From Sipunculus nudus (Eukaryota; Annelida; Sipuncula; Golfingiida; Sipunculidae), in NCBI GenBank assembly GCA_026874595.1, contig CM049312.1, forward strand, positions 66,058,929-66,122,928: a stretch of DNA of 64,000 bases, written 5' to 3'. The notes below the pieces were generated by a model. That model was given only the letters and a program-made list of their open reading frames with translations, searched no databases and was not told the origin of the DNA. Positions 23,391 to 35,559 of this stretch are shown here, piece by piece (position 1 is the stretch's first letter; the number at the start of each line of letters is the position of its first letter). Both the position numbers and the translations under genes were made by a program.

Positions 23391-24981
23391 TGTATCCGCC
23401 AAAACAAAGATCTGCGGATACTATGTTTTGACCGGGATCTGCCGCCGCCACTTTCGTTTCCGGAAAACTCCCATGAGAACCTTTGACCGATCATAAGGTG
23501 AAATAGCTCGTTGCTCAGGAGCGGTAAAATTTATTGTGCCCGCTTGCTCGGAACGGGGGACATTGATTTAGGGTTGTCTGTCTACGTCCGTCTGTCTGTC
23601 TGTCTCCCTGTCCATCCATCAGGTTTTCGTTTCCGTGCAAAATTGGGTCAGTGATTGCTCTCATGTTTACCTTGGTTGGGATTGGTTTTGGAGTGTCTGG
23701 CCTTCTGTCTGTCTGTCTGTCTATCACTGTCTGTCTGTCAGGTTTTCGTTTCCGTGCGAGAATACTATTCAATTTCCTTCAAACTTGGGTCAACGATTGC
23801 TCTCATGTTTACCTTGGTTGCATGATTGATTTAAGAGTGTTTGACCCTCTGTCTGCCTGTCACTCTGTCTGTCTTTCAGGTTTTCGTTTCTGTGCGATAA
23901 CTTGCTTAAATACTATTCGATTTCACTCCAATTTTGATCAGTGATTGCTCTCATGCTTACCTTGGTTGCATGATTGGTTTTGGAATGTCTGACTCTCTGT
24001 CTGTCTGTCACTCTGTCTGTCTTTGAGGTTTTCGTTTCTGTGCGATAACTTGCTTAAATACTATCCGATTTCACTCCAATTTTGATCAGTGATTGCTCTC
24101 ATACTGACCTTGGTTGCATGATTGGGATTGGTTTTGGGAGTCTCTGTGTCTCTGTCTGTCCGACTGTCAGGTTTTTGTTTCTGAGCGTTACCTTTCCTAA
24201 ATATTATCCGATTTTATTAAAATTTGGGTTATTAATTGCACTCATGCTTATGTTGGTTTGGATTGGTTTTGGAGTGTCTGTAGTACAAGATAATAATACA
24301 ATATGATATAAATTTTTTAATATGATGAATAATCAATTTAATTTCACTAATCGACAACAGGTGTCGCTAGCGGTGGATATGAAATACTTGATTTTTTTTC
24401 TGCAGTTACTGCCAAGAGCTGCCATCTTTTGAGCGTGGTTTAAACTATTTGTACATATTCACCACGGACTTTAAGATCATCCCGGATTTGAGGGTGGAGG
24501 CGAAGGACATAAAATCTTTGAATTTGCTTGTTGGTCTGAAATTTAGCATGTAAATCCATCTCGAGGAGTATCCTCGAGATAGATACGGGTGGCGTCAACT
24601 ACGTACGCTTTCGTAGAAAACATTGATGCCCTTTCACCAGAAGTGGTTTGCCTTATTTACCAGAAATTGTGCATGTCCATAGATCTTGGACACCTCAGTT
24701 CCGTATTCAAGACTAGTTGCACCATCTACAGTTGTTTTCACGTGGTGTCCATCTGTCAGTTTTGGTAAAATTCGCTCATATCTTAGGTGTAGATGGATGC
24801 ATCAGCCTAAACTTTTGCATGTTAATCCGTCTTGGTGACGTTTGTTGTAGACCAGAAAGGTGGCGCCACCTGCTCTTCGGGTTTTAGAATACATTGGTGC
24901 ACTCTTTCTAAGTAGTGGATTGGTGTCTCCGCCTGAAATTTTGCTGTTTTGCTGACAATTACACATATATGAGGAGTTTAA
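23391..24981 (+). mobile_element. HINE-like family C relative, copy C5
   Basis: It starts TGTATCCGCC with a hairpin partner GCGGATAC (about 23413), then ACTATGTTTTGACCGGG as in C2. It differs from other C copies by a (CTGT)-rich tandem block (23570-24290). After that come C-type half units with GGTGGCGTCAAC (about 24588) and GGTGGCGCCACC (about 24859). The 3' end is not clear; the piggyBac-like terminus at 24982 may have cut into it. Confidence 0.5.
23570..24290 (+). repeat. Tandem repeat with embedded (CTGT)n, unit about 165-170 bp
   Basis: Four to five units each contain CTGTCTGTC, CAGGTTTTCGTTTC, a TGATCAGTGATTGCTCTCATG-like block and ACCTTGGTTGCATGATTG-like text. The internal CTGT tracts vary in length between units, so each unit carries its own microsatellite. 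No coding sequence is evident. Confidence 0.75.
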
Positions 24982-25320
24982 CACATTCACTGCCAATGAC
25001 GGATATATCCGTCGTATATTGTGATTCCCCCTGTGCCGGTCACGTGCATACACGTCATTTACAACTTAATAGGATTTTTCATCTAAAATATACATTTTCT
25101 GCGTTAAATTTCATATAGTCGCATGGTAATCCATATTGAACATCATCTCGCGAGATTTCGGGCTATATCTAACTAATTAAAAGTAGACAAGCGTCATTCC
25201 AATGCAAGTATGCCAAGCAAGAAGACGCAGCCTTTACCGTTGAGGACGTCCACGAAGTGCTACCCCATGGAGCCGACAGCGTGTCAGAAGATTCAGGCAT
25301 ATCAAGTGAAAGTGATGACG
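24982..25320 (+). mobile_element. piggyBac-like terminus with a candidate first exon (truncated)
   Basis: A TTAA at 24978-24981, the piggyBac target site, is followed by CACATTCACTGCC and then the perfect 16-bp palindrome GACGGATATATCCGTC (24998-25013), which resembles piggyBac-family ends I know from other animals. Downstream, an open frame of about 40 codons reads AKQEDAAFTVEDVHEV and later SEDSGISSESDDG, acidic and serine-rich like the N-terminus of piggyBac transposases. It stops at a good donor, ACG|GTAAGAAAA (25320/25321). No start codon in that frame and no DDD-catalytic region were found. The other terminus was not seen. The assignment is a resemblance from memory. Confidence 0.4.
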
Positions 25321-25915
25321 GTAAGAAAATTTGCTAGATTAAGATTATTTACACATGGATAGCCCCCCCCCCCAAGTTTACCCAATTGTGCCTTGTATCA
25401 TTGCCGAGCTATCCTGTTAATTTTATCAGACTCCGTTGATCAATTTTTGTTGTTATCGTGCTAACAGTTAAACAGACAAACATACGTTGCCCAAAACATA
25501 ACCCCCGCCGCTAGGCCTGGCGGAGGAAAAAATGTCCACCATTTAATCACAAGGAGTTTTCCTGATTTGGTGACAGAAATAAGTGTACATGTACCTATTG
25601 CGATGTAGATATAATGGTGTGTTGTTGGGCTTGTTGTATTTTCCAGTCGAGAGGTTCAATGTGACGTGGAGGACCTTGACGATTTTCTTGTTTGCTTCAA
25701 TTGTTATTTTCAGGTTATGGCTCTTAAATATTGCCCCGGTGTCTTTTTTTATGTTTTATATTTAGCGGGGGGATGCATTTATTATTCCAAGGCCATTGTC
25801 CCTATATAGACCAATTTTTTGTTGTGTTTTTTTGTGATATCGTACAGTAGAAATGTGCCAACTAGGTCACAAGTTTCGGCATATGTATATCGTACATATG
25901 TATATATGTACATCG
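25321..25915. other. No gene seen
   Basis: AT-rich sequence. A GC-rich block with CCGCCGCTAGGCCTGGCGG (about 25506) could be the end of the C5-type element. Small frames here are not supported by any domain. Confidence 0.3.
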
Positions 25916-25917
25916 CA

Positions 25918-26800
25918 ATTCTAACCACCCATCGAGAGTAATATCCCAGATTCCATCAACAAGAGAGTAAGTGAAATATCATGTAATGAATAAACTTTCA
26001 AACAAGCAACACCCCATATCAAGAAGCACTAAAAAAAGTGGATACAAGTAGCAACTGAAATTCACACCGAAACAGACAGACACAGCAATCAAAAGAAGAA
26101 CCGACAGCGAAACATCACATGGTTTAATCCATCATACAGTAAAAATGTCGCCACCAACATCGGCCGAAATTTCTTTAAAATGCTTGATGAAGAATTTTCC
26201 CCAAACCATGTACTATACAAGCTGTTCAACCGCAACACAATCAAAATCAGCTACAGCTGCATGACCAACCTAAAACAGAACATCGATGGGCACAATAAAA
26301 CTCACATATCCAAAAACAGCGAAACACCACCAGCCAAAAAAATACAACTAGAAATCCCGCAGACTGAGTCAGTGACCTATACCCGGACAGTGCCTTGCAG
26401 AGTCGGTGATATAACAGGCAACAGTCACCACTGGAGACAACAATTATTAAGCAAACCAGGCATACGTCAGCTCAACACAGAACCCCTTTAAAACAATATT
26501 TAACAACCATAAAACCTCGTTCAGGAATGCAGCCAGAAAACAAAGCACAGAGCCTAGTTAATACATGTATATCCGGGAACTAAAAGATAACAACGCAATA
26601 TAACATTGGACAATTCTCAAACGTGCAAAACCTTACTCTCCGGCAACAAACAGATGTAATTTGTGTCTTTGGGAGAAATAATTCATCATATGCCAACCCC
26701 AACCCGCAACTCTAAACAAAAGAAATGAACTTGTGACGGCATGTAAACACACATAAATTTCTGCTGCGGAACCAAAACATCGTTCAAGCGACAATGAACA
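25918..26800 (+). pseudogene. Penelope-like retroelement, decayed RT C-terminus plus GIY-YIG region
   Basis: This is the broken 3' part of a Penelope-like element, which encodes reverse transcriptase fused to a GIY-YIG endonuclease. Recognisable segments in order are SINKRVSEISCNE (about 25957), RQRNITWFNPSYSKNV (26102), KLFNRNTIKISYSCM (26219), CRVGDI (about 26397), FNNHKTSFRN (26499) and RAKPYSPATNRCNLCLWEK (26622). These lie in different frames and are interrupted by stops and shifts, so the copy is dead. The catalytic RT motifs and the GIY/YIG motifs proper are missing or unreadable. The assignment is from recalled family phrases; the order of segments matches such elements, which makes coincidence unlikely. 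Confidence 0.7.
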
Positions 26801-27824
26801 GACCAGCACGGTATTAATCTCGGGTTTCCGTGTACGCAGCCCCCAGCACTCGGACCAGTGAAAATACCTGATGCCGGCCCTCAACAAAGATGAATGACAC
26901 CACATAGTTGAACCTGTTCCCAGTGACTTTACAAAAGACCCCGCAACTGATACTCACAGCACTATTAGGCTAAAACATCTGAAAAGTACGAAACTAATTA
27001 GTCATGAAATGCCTGCAGAAAAACCTAGTTTAGTTTTTCTATACAACATATACTTATACATACATTTATGTGTTGGTATTAACCAAGGGTTTTGTTCAAA
27101 CAATTAGTTTTAACATGATTTCCCTACAAATCATTTCTATTAATTAATGGCATAACAGTCCGACCATAGTTTGATGAAGCCCGAGATTGTAGAACGAGGC
27201 CAGGGCCCAATGAATGTGGTCCAAGATCTTAAGAAATGTGGTCAGAAACCGTTGGTCCTGTGGTCGAGGTCGGTGTAGTGGTCCGACTTCATGTGTTCCG
27301 TGGTTCCAAAGATTCGAGATCTCCAGGTATCTGCGATCAACTTTAGAGTAGTTAAACATCTCAGGACAACAACCACAGATACATAAATAAATTATACACC
27401 AGTATTTAAATAGTAATGATTTATTTGTCTAAATGCTCTTATATGTCCAGAGCCGAGATATTCCAAACAAAAAGAAACATGACAAGTGATAAAAGTTTTG
27501 GTTACGGTTAACAATAGTATGACAAATTTGCATGAGTAAAAGCTGTTAGTTCAACATATTTAAGCAAATGTAAACCATAATCCCAAAGAGTTGCTTTATT
27601 GCGCAGTTCCAAGGCTTCTGATCATTCACTCGGTGAATGTTTGAGAATGACAGCTCATGCCACCTTAAAATATCCTTTAATGTTAAAAAAAATCTGACCA
27701 CGTCCCCTTCGTCCACCTGTTATCCATTTAATCAACACTTATATTCGCACATATTTAAGCTCTACAAAAACATACCTGGTATCAGTCCCAACTACCCTCA
27801 TACGCTTCAAAGTTATTTACACCC
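26801..27824. other. No gene seen
   Basis: No repeat or coding signal I can support. Short frames on the minus strand lack start context or domains. Confidence 0.4.
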
Positions 27825-29660
27825 TTTTTAGCTCAGCCGACTATATAAAAGTCATCTGAGCTATAGTCGTGGTCCTTTGTCTGCATGTGGTCCGTCCGTC
27901 CGTCCACAACAGGGTGCGTTTTGAAACCATTGGACCTACGAATCCAAAATTTTGCATACAGTTAGATGTCCCCGAAATCTCCTACCATACGGTAAATTGT
28001 GTCACTAGGACTTTGTTCCTTCGAGATATTAAGGAAACCCCCGTTTTCCATTTAAAACCCATTGTTACAATTCAAGGCTGCCTAATATCAAAACATCTGA
28101 TCTGTTTTTTATCATATTTAAATTGAATTTTTTTTAAATACATTTTCTGTGTGCATACAAAAAAATTAGGTCAGTATTGCATAATGTGTTAAAGTTATGG
28201 GCCCAACATCACGCCCTTTTTAAAAAATCAGGAAATATATTTACTCACTTAACATGAGAATTGCTGAAGCTGGAGACTTTTTTTCAGGGATATAACTTTA
28301 TTTTATCAATATTCAATTGTTTACCCAAAATTAGATCTAAACTTTGCAAATTTTTTTAAGTTATAAGCATAAATAAAAAATCAATACCTTAAATTTTGTC
28401 CAACATTGGCTACGGCACGTTTATTCCCTGTAAGCATTGTTGATTTAATTTTCACAGCATATATACATTAGGATTTAATCTTTTAAAATCTGAAATTTAA
28501 AAAGGATTGATTGAAAAGAGTACCTATTATTCAAGTTTTCATTCACCGTGCCAAGTGTTGTTTATCATCAAGCCCACCTAGTACAGCCTTCACCTGTGTT
28601 ACTTAACCCACTCCAGGCAGCTTGCCTTGGCTCAGCTTGGCCACTACTGGCAGGCTTCTGCCCTGCACCCCCCCCCCCCCCCCGATGGTGCATAAACTAG
28701 ATGAATGTTAAAATTTTCTGTATTTGATTCATTCTTATTCTAGGCTTTTTGTTACATTTAGGATTTTGTATTGTACCGACAGAGTTATAGTGATTAAAGT
28801 GCACATTTAATTGTGTCCACAAAGTGCACAATGTTCATCAGATAAGGAAGTCCTTACTTTAGAAGAGTAAATACTTTACTAGGTGTGAAATTGAATATTA
28901 ATTCCCGTAATAAATTATAGCTGAGATAGTAATTAGCATAATGATATTATTTGTCCCTCCCTGTGTATACTTTATTTGGAAAGATGTTTTATTTTATCAG
29001 ATTTACTGATTCTTTTATTTCGATGAATAAAATTAATCATGTACTGAACACTCAAATGTACACAACCTTTTAATAGTGATTCAAGGATAATCTTGAAGAG
29101 CCATGTTGTAGCATTATTTTCTTTTAAATTAAGTTTAAACATTTGTGATTTAAATATAATAAAATAAATATGTGTGCATAATATGACCTGATGTGAGCTA
29201 AACTCTGAATAAATAATGATTGCAACTTACAATTCTTATATTTTAACTCAGATTTTTTATTACAAATTTATAAAACCTGTAAATAAAAAACAATCTGATA
29301 AATACTATGAATGCAAAAAGTGGATATGCTAAAAAATAGGTTTTAATATAAACTTAAATGCATTATTCCCTTGACAGTGAAATAAAGGTATCAGTCTATT
29401 CTATCCACTTGCCTGTCCATCTGTAAATTTTCCATATGCATCACAGTATCTCAACACTTACTGATTTTCTTCATGATAGTATTGTCAGAGTATTAGTTTT
29501 GCAATCATACATTTAGAACTTTATTAAAACCAAGTAGGAGGGCCATTTCCTCTTAGCTTGTTCTATGCCTATATATATGAAAAACATTACAATAGAATAA
29601 TTTGCATTTGCTAAAATTTCAAACTTCAGCTAAGCGCCATGACTTATGGGTCCCTTGTTT
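27825..29660 (+). mobile_element. HINE-like family A, copy A2 (complete, single internal unit)
   Basis: The 5' hairpin is AGCTCAGCCGACT against AGTCATCTGAGCT with a longer loop, followed by GTCCGTCCGTCCGTC. The interior is co-linear with A1 and A3 but has one GTTAGATGTCCCC unit rather than two, giving 1.84 kb. The 3' end is AGCTAAGCGCCATGACTTAT then GGGTCCCTTGTTT; here the terminal palindrome is imperfect. The 3' end lies about 130 bp from the stop codon of the fibrinogen-related gene on the other strand. Confidence 0.7.
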
Positions 29661-29789
29661 AAAGGTCGTTGCCTGAAATTCCTAAAACCATTGTTTTTTG
29701 TATATTTGCTCTGGCCTCCACATAACGGCTCCCATACTATTCTAACTGATTATCCCCTTGATGCTCTCAGAGATGTCAGAATTCGTATT

Positions 29790-30712
29790 TTACGCACGAC
29801 GGATTTTGATGACACTCCGATCTAATGGCTGGTGGTGATCCCAAGACATACACTTGTAATCTCTGTTTCTATTGCAATCAGAAGTATAAGGCCCTGTAAG
29901 ATAGACCAAGAAACAAGTAGAAAACCACCACCCCCCAGCGAAACGTTTTGCACAATCACCAGAATACTTGTCATTTTCTTGGTCAATTGTTGAGAATAGC
30001 CTCCCATTTTGATGTCCCATGCGCCCTTTGGTGGCTGTCCCTGTCTCCCCGCTGATGTTCAGTTTGTATTTAGATGACTCAGGCCCGATCCTGAGTGTGG
30101 AAAACTCGGCCCACTTGGTCGCTTTCGTCAGCCATTCACGCATTTCAATCCTGGCCTGATACTGACCCTGGTTGGTCAGATAATACAAAGTGTCCAAACC
30201 AAGCCAGTGTTCTTTACTTACGTCTCCGAACCCTGATTTGAAAGCAGCCCATCTGCGATTGAAGTTGACTGTACCGTCGTACCTGGACATGACAACTGTC
30301 CACTTTGTCGGCCCTGAAATGTCACAGTAGACGTCCACGGGATGTGGAGCTCCTTTCGGCTTGATCTTGTATACTCCTGTGGTGTGACATCCGGACTTGA
30401 AAACTGCCTCACAATCTGGAAAGATAAAGTATAAATATATAAAGGTATCGATGCACATCTATTCACAAAATAGGGAACATGCCTGTCATGATATATATAT
30501 ATATATGAAAGAAAACTGAATGCAAGCTGAGCAAACATATTCTGAATATATCTGGTACGACATTATCTGATTATAGCTTGTGCTCTATGAGGTCTTTTTC
30601 TGTATAAGTTCTTTAACTTGGCTTAATTTAACGATAAACATTGCATTTGATAGAACAGATTTATTTTTCTTTTGTTGGTAGGCTCATGCTGTACACGATA
30701 TTTTCAGGTCTT

Positions 30713-30772
<60 letters not shown>

Positions 30773-33057
30773 GATGAACAAAAACAGCACTGTAAATTCA
30801 CTACAGACTGTTTCACGGGATGCGACCCTATCCTCAGGTGAATGTTGATATAATGAAGCTAACGGTATGGTTTGATATGCGAGATAACGAGATTATGCTA
30901 TGTGCGTATCGGGGAGAGCAAGTAAATGAGTGGCACTGATCCTATTGTCCTCGGGGCACAAATGGAACAGTCGGGGAACCCGTGCGATGCTGGAACATAA
31001 CAGGGGAAAGAGGTTATTTTATTTTTTATTCTCTTATTATTTTGTTTATGTCAAAGGTATTTTTACCAGGATGCCCATTCAGCACAGATGGCTGATTTTC
31101 AATAGGGTCCTGGGTCAAGTGAAGCAATTTCTCGAGGTCCATTTATACTTGCATATTCTGAACTACAACTTTGACAATATGTGAAACATGATCTCGAAGC
31201 CTTGGGGAAATTAAATACTCGTTTACCATGGTAAATGTGATTTAGGGGATTTACGTTCCGAGCAACATACGGAACTGTGAAATACATGACATAAAATGTG
31301 ATCTAAAATCTTCCAACAGCATGTATTATATATATGTGTATAATATGTACATGTACACATACATATTCGTTTACCGAAAACTTTAAGCGTCAATATGTTC
31401 CGGGTATCGTTTAAGTGTATCACAAGACGTATTGTACCTGAATAAGCTGACCGATACCCAGCCCCAAAGATCATAAGCTTTAGATTTGAAACCTTTTGCA
31501 TGAATGTTGATAGAGACCCAGGCTAGGACCATATCAGTTATTACAAGCCAATTGGAGTAAAGTACCGTAGTATATAGTGTCAAAATGCTGTGCAGGGCGA
31601 GAAACAAGTTAGGAGGCAGTTTGTTACTCTGGAACAGCTTAGGCCTTAGGCCTCACGTGAAACCAACGGTAAGTAAAGCGGCTCTTTTGATCCTGAGCGG
31701 GAAGTGCAAATAATAGTTTTCAAGCTTTGTTGAAAGTTAAGTATAAAAAGCTAACAATTTGTGTGTATATTGCTCCATATTTGGGAGTTATCTTTCTTAG
31801 CTGGTTTACTTTCGGACTTTTAAATAAATTTCTAACACACGGAGTGGAACGGTCCCTACTGTAGCCAACGGTTGCTGTCACCCTCTGTGATTATTGGGCA
31901 TTTTAAATTAAATAAGCGTCAAAGTCATCGATATATATTTAGATTTACACCAATGGTCACCACCTTTATAATGAATGGCTCCATGCTTGCCTTACCATAG
32001 GCACATCTCTGGCAATCACTGAACCAGAACAAGTCAAATGGGCATTATTTAATTCATATACTAAATGGCCTAGTAGGAAATGGATTGTAACAGAAAGTAA
32101 TATGTAATACTCTCCCATTTTGCCTTTTGTTTCTATTACGTTAACTGTAACAACTGAAACATTTGTGTCAATGACTATTAATAATACTATCATCCCATGT
32201 CTGTCTTAAGGCTAGTTTATCCTATGGGTTTTGCAACATTATGTTCACCTGTCACTGATGTGTTGATTCCTTATATTAAATTGTGTAATGCATAATTATA
32301 ACATCTTGGGAAAAAAACATGCGTGTTGTCCAAGGCTGTTCTTTTAACCAAACTAACATATATTTTTAATTGCCTTTGAAAGAATAATAATTTTACCAGA
32401 ACACAGAAAATATTTTCTAACGTGAGAAAAAGTGCACTCTGAATAATCAACAAGTGTTGAGACCTACTCACCAATCGGATACTCTCCCCTTATATCAAGA
32501 CAGATGCCTGCTTGCACAAGGTAGATGCGCTGGATGAGGTAGTCGCTGACATTGGACATAAAATCTATGATTTGATCAAGCTTCTTATTTTGTTCTTCAT
32601 TGATTCTTTTATCCGCCATCATCATCTCTTTGAATTGTACACTCGCTGACTGGTTGTACCCTAATTTACGTTCGATTTCGTCAAGATTTTGTTCGATCTT
32701 ATTGTTGTGTATTTGAACGTTTTCGTCTATAGATGCCAGACTTGAGTTTATCGACAGCGTTTCTTCCAGTTTCTCGCGGAAATATATCTGTGTTTTCAGT
32801 AGAGCAGACAACATTTGCTTAATCTCCCATGCGTCAGCGTCGCTTCGGTCAGGCAGCTGTGCTACTGGTGGGCGTGTCTGATTCTGCAGACATGGACATT
32901 TTCCGTTGACGGACGGGAAGTTCTGTGTCAGGTAAACATTTTGAGCTGACTGGAAGGTGATTTCTCCGGGGGGTTTTGTAATGTTACGATCAACAGGGGC
33001 TGCCATAACAGTCGACAGGGCTGTCATAAGAAAACACCTTAGCACCGCTCTCGCCAT
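29790..33057 (-). CDS. Secreted fibrinogen-related protein, coiled coil plus fibrinogen-like domain
   Basis: Two exons, 33057-32472 and 30415-29790, encode 403 aa. The donor is G|GTGAGTAGG, the acceptor CTTTCCAG|ATTG, the intron phase 1, and the splice joins EYPI to DCEAVF. The ATG at 33057 has strong context (ACAAACATGGCG). Residues 1-19 or so form a signal peptide (RAVLRCFLMTALSTVMA). Residues 60-190 are a heptad-rich coiled coil, likely for oligomerisation, with several N-glycosylation sites (NIT, NQT, NSS, NQS, NVS). Residues 196-403 are a fibrinogen-like domain with CHTTGVYKI, VYCDI, the Ca-site region NDKYSGDCAKRF, GGWWFSTC and a C-terminal MSW..SVIKIR. Such lectin-like proteins often bind glycans or microbes; that role is inferred. 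There is no immunoglobulin domain, unlike snail FREPs. It is probably an intact gene. Confidence 0.88.
30416..32471 (-). other. Intron of the fibrinogen-related gene
   Basis: A 2056-bp phase 1 intron separating the signal/coiled-coil exon from the fibrinogen-domain exon. It contains a (TA)n tract (30714-30769) and otherwise no recognisable repeat or extra exon. Phase 1 borders are typical of shuffled extracellular domains. Confidence 0.75.
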
Positions 33058-33075
33058 GTTTGTTGTAGCGAGGTC

Positions 33076-33125
33076 TGCGCGCCCAGCAACTCGCACACCT
33101 ATTTATAAGGCTTCCTTCTGATTGG
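33076..33125 (-). promoter_or_regulatory. Core promoter of the fibrinogen-related gene (TATA and CCAAT)
   Basis: On the minus strand, CCAAT (33125-33121) precedes TATAAATA (33107-33100). A start about 30 bp downstream of the TATA box would fall near 33076, giving a very short leader of roughly 20 nt before the ATG at 33057. A strong TATA box suits a regulated, inducible gene, but that is inference. Confidence 0.65.
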
Positions 33126-33187
33126 CTGTCGCAAATGAGCTCGATCGGACTGGTCCATTTTGGCAAAGTAATAAGTTTCTGCAGGCA

Positions 33188-33197
33188 TAATATATAA

Positions 33198-33229
<32 letters not shown>

Positions 33230-33242
33230 TATATATATATAA

Positions 33243-33284
<42 letters not shown>
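33188..33284. repeat. (TA)n microsatellite upstream of the promoter
   Basis: Alternating TA with a few interruptions, starting about 65 bp upstream of the CCAAT box of the fibrinogen-related gene. Confidence 0.95.
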
Positions 33285-33285
<1 letters not shown>

Positions 33286-33335
33286 CACATGTGTCTGTCT
33301 GCACATAACAAAACCTTTGACAATAGGTAGCTCGA

Positions 33336-33552
33336 CAGGGGCGGATCCAGGATTTAGGAAAAGGGGGTGGGGTCCAACCCAGGAGGACAAATGAAAATCC
33401 TAAAAAAAGGTCATCAGGTCTGGAAAAGGGGGGGATCCAGGCCGCAAAATTACGTCTAAAACCCGTTAAAAAAGTTGCTTCGGGTGAAAAAGGGGGGGGG
33501 GGGGTCCGGACCCCCTGGACCCCCCCCCCCCCCCCCTGAATCCGCTTCTGCT
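33336..33552 (+). mobile_element. Short GC-rich foldback element (copy E2)
   Basis: It starts AGGGGCGGATCCAGGATTT and ends GAATCCGCTTCTGC. The interior has G-runs and then C-runs (GGGTCCGGACCCCCTGGACC followed by about 20 C), which can pair with each other. It is the longest copy of this family and lies within 300 bp of a promoter. Confidence 0.65.
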
Positions 33553-33724
33553 CGAACACATGAAATATTTTCAATTCTTTTACAAAATTACCGCTCAAAC
33601 GCCGCTTACCCTCCTATGCTAAAAGTATGAGCCTGCTGCATTAAGCAGAATAGAAACGTATTGTGTTCTGTGAGCGTTACGGTTTTAAAGTATGAATTAT
33701 CATTTCTTATCATTTCTGTCAACG

Positions 33725-33897
33725 TGGGCGGGTCCAGCTTAAGGAAAAGGAGGGGTCTAACCCAGGACGTTTAATTATAAACCCTTCAAAAAAGGTTCCC
33801 AGGTCCAGAAAAGGGGAGTCGAGACACCAAACAATGGGTCTGAAATCCTTAGAAAAGTTGCGGCGGGTGAAGAAGGGTGGTGGTCAGGACTGCTGCA
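33725..33897 (+). mobile_element. Short GC-rich foldback element, truncated (copy E3)
   Basis: It is co-linear with E2 (GGGCGGGTCCAGCTTAAGG, AACCCAGGACG, TCCAGAAAAGGGG, AAAAGTTGCGGCGGGTGAAG) but stops before the C-run and the far terminus. Confidence 0.55.
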
Positions 33898-35500
33898 ACA
33901 TGTAGTAGCTAACAGCTGTCCAGTGACATATTTGTAAGTCTCATAAATGCTTTGCCGTTTGTATTCCAAGGTAATTCGCGGGATTTTCCAGAATATGTAA
34001 ATAAGTGACATATTCTATACGAGAGAGGTCTTTATTGCTGATCCAGCCTGCTCGGTTTTTATCATTCTCAAAACTAACTTAATTATAAAGTCTCAAGAAA
34101 TTTTGTTCCGTTCCCAGTCAAAAATGGGAAATGACAACAAAAATCGCGTAAATGTTAATACCTCGGTCTTTTTAATGCCTGAATGTATGTTTCATTGGCT
34201 AGCATTTTATCAATTATAGTGATTCTTTAGTGAGTCTAGTCACATCATGTGGAAAATGAGAATATATGAAAAAAATACGCAAATAATAATAACTCGTATT
34301 AAATTGTAAGACTTCATTTGGTTAAGTGGTCTGGTTTATTTCTTGGGCTGTTGTAACACTCTTACCATTTAAAATGTAAATCTTGCCGGGATGGCTTTCT
34401 AGGGATAATAAACGAGATTTCGCACTAAAGTTTATTATTTTAGGCCAGAGTGGTATATGTTCTGCCTTTGATAGCATATAACCTTTGATAAGCTTTCAAT
34501 GATAAAATTCTTTTTCTCGTGATATCTCGCTGTCTTTGCGGCTAAACGTGAAAACGGATAACGCGTTAATGTGTGTTATTTGGTCAGTTGTGCAGCGTAA
34601 ACGGATTGTATTGCATTTGGTAAGATGTTCTGAATTGTTGAAGTTCAAATGGTTTCGAAACATATCCGGCATTACAGGAGGTACGAGCTTTCCATACACC
34701 CTTGATAAAAATATTTCACGCCATATCTATGAAGTTATGAATATTTAGGTGAAATTAGTAGATCATAAGTGTTATATGATTTCGTTCAGTTTCAATATAA
34801 ACTCGTGTAAAAATAAAAAAAATTACTTCAAAAAGCTCAAATTTAATTTAAAACTAGATGCCATAGTAACCCCAGACAATTAAGCCATACAACCTGATAA
34901 AATATAGGTTCCTTTCTTCTGAATAAATATACTGATACTTGACAAGTCCAAGGCCACAACTGTCAAAGTAAAAAAAGTTTGAACTTGTCCGACATTTTGG
35001 TCGAGACAATTCGCGTATCGAATTGGAATACAAGAAAAGTAGTTATAAAACATTTATGGGATTCACGAAATCCTGCGATTCTTCAGGTTTTAACTTGAAA
35101 ATATCGTCTGATATTTTGATTTTTAGAAAGATACATTTATCCGCTTGAGAAACATGTTTTATTTTGTTTTTTACCAAAGTGCGCAGTATTTAAGGTCCAG
35201 ACCAATCTCATGATAAAGGCCATTACCCCAACTTAAATATACTTCACCCATAACTCATATCTATGTATGTGCAAAATATAAATAGAAAATATATCGGATT
35301 TAGCTTGGGATACAATTGTGAGAGTCAGAAATATCTTAATCTCCTGTCATATACCTAAAAGGTTTATATTAACAGTTCTATATATATACAAATGTGTTAA
35401 ATGTTATTATAAAGGAACTATTTTTACTGAAAGTTTGTTGGTTTGATACCTCAATAAGTCGTAACATTTTAATAACTAAATAAAAGATAATGACAATTTA

Positions 35501-35559
<59 letters not shown>

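Noticed and set aside
32464-33096. Starting the fibrinogen-related protein at 33096
   Set aside because: That start is a GTG. The first ATG in strong context, followed directly by a signal peptide, is at 33057.
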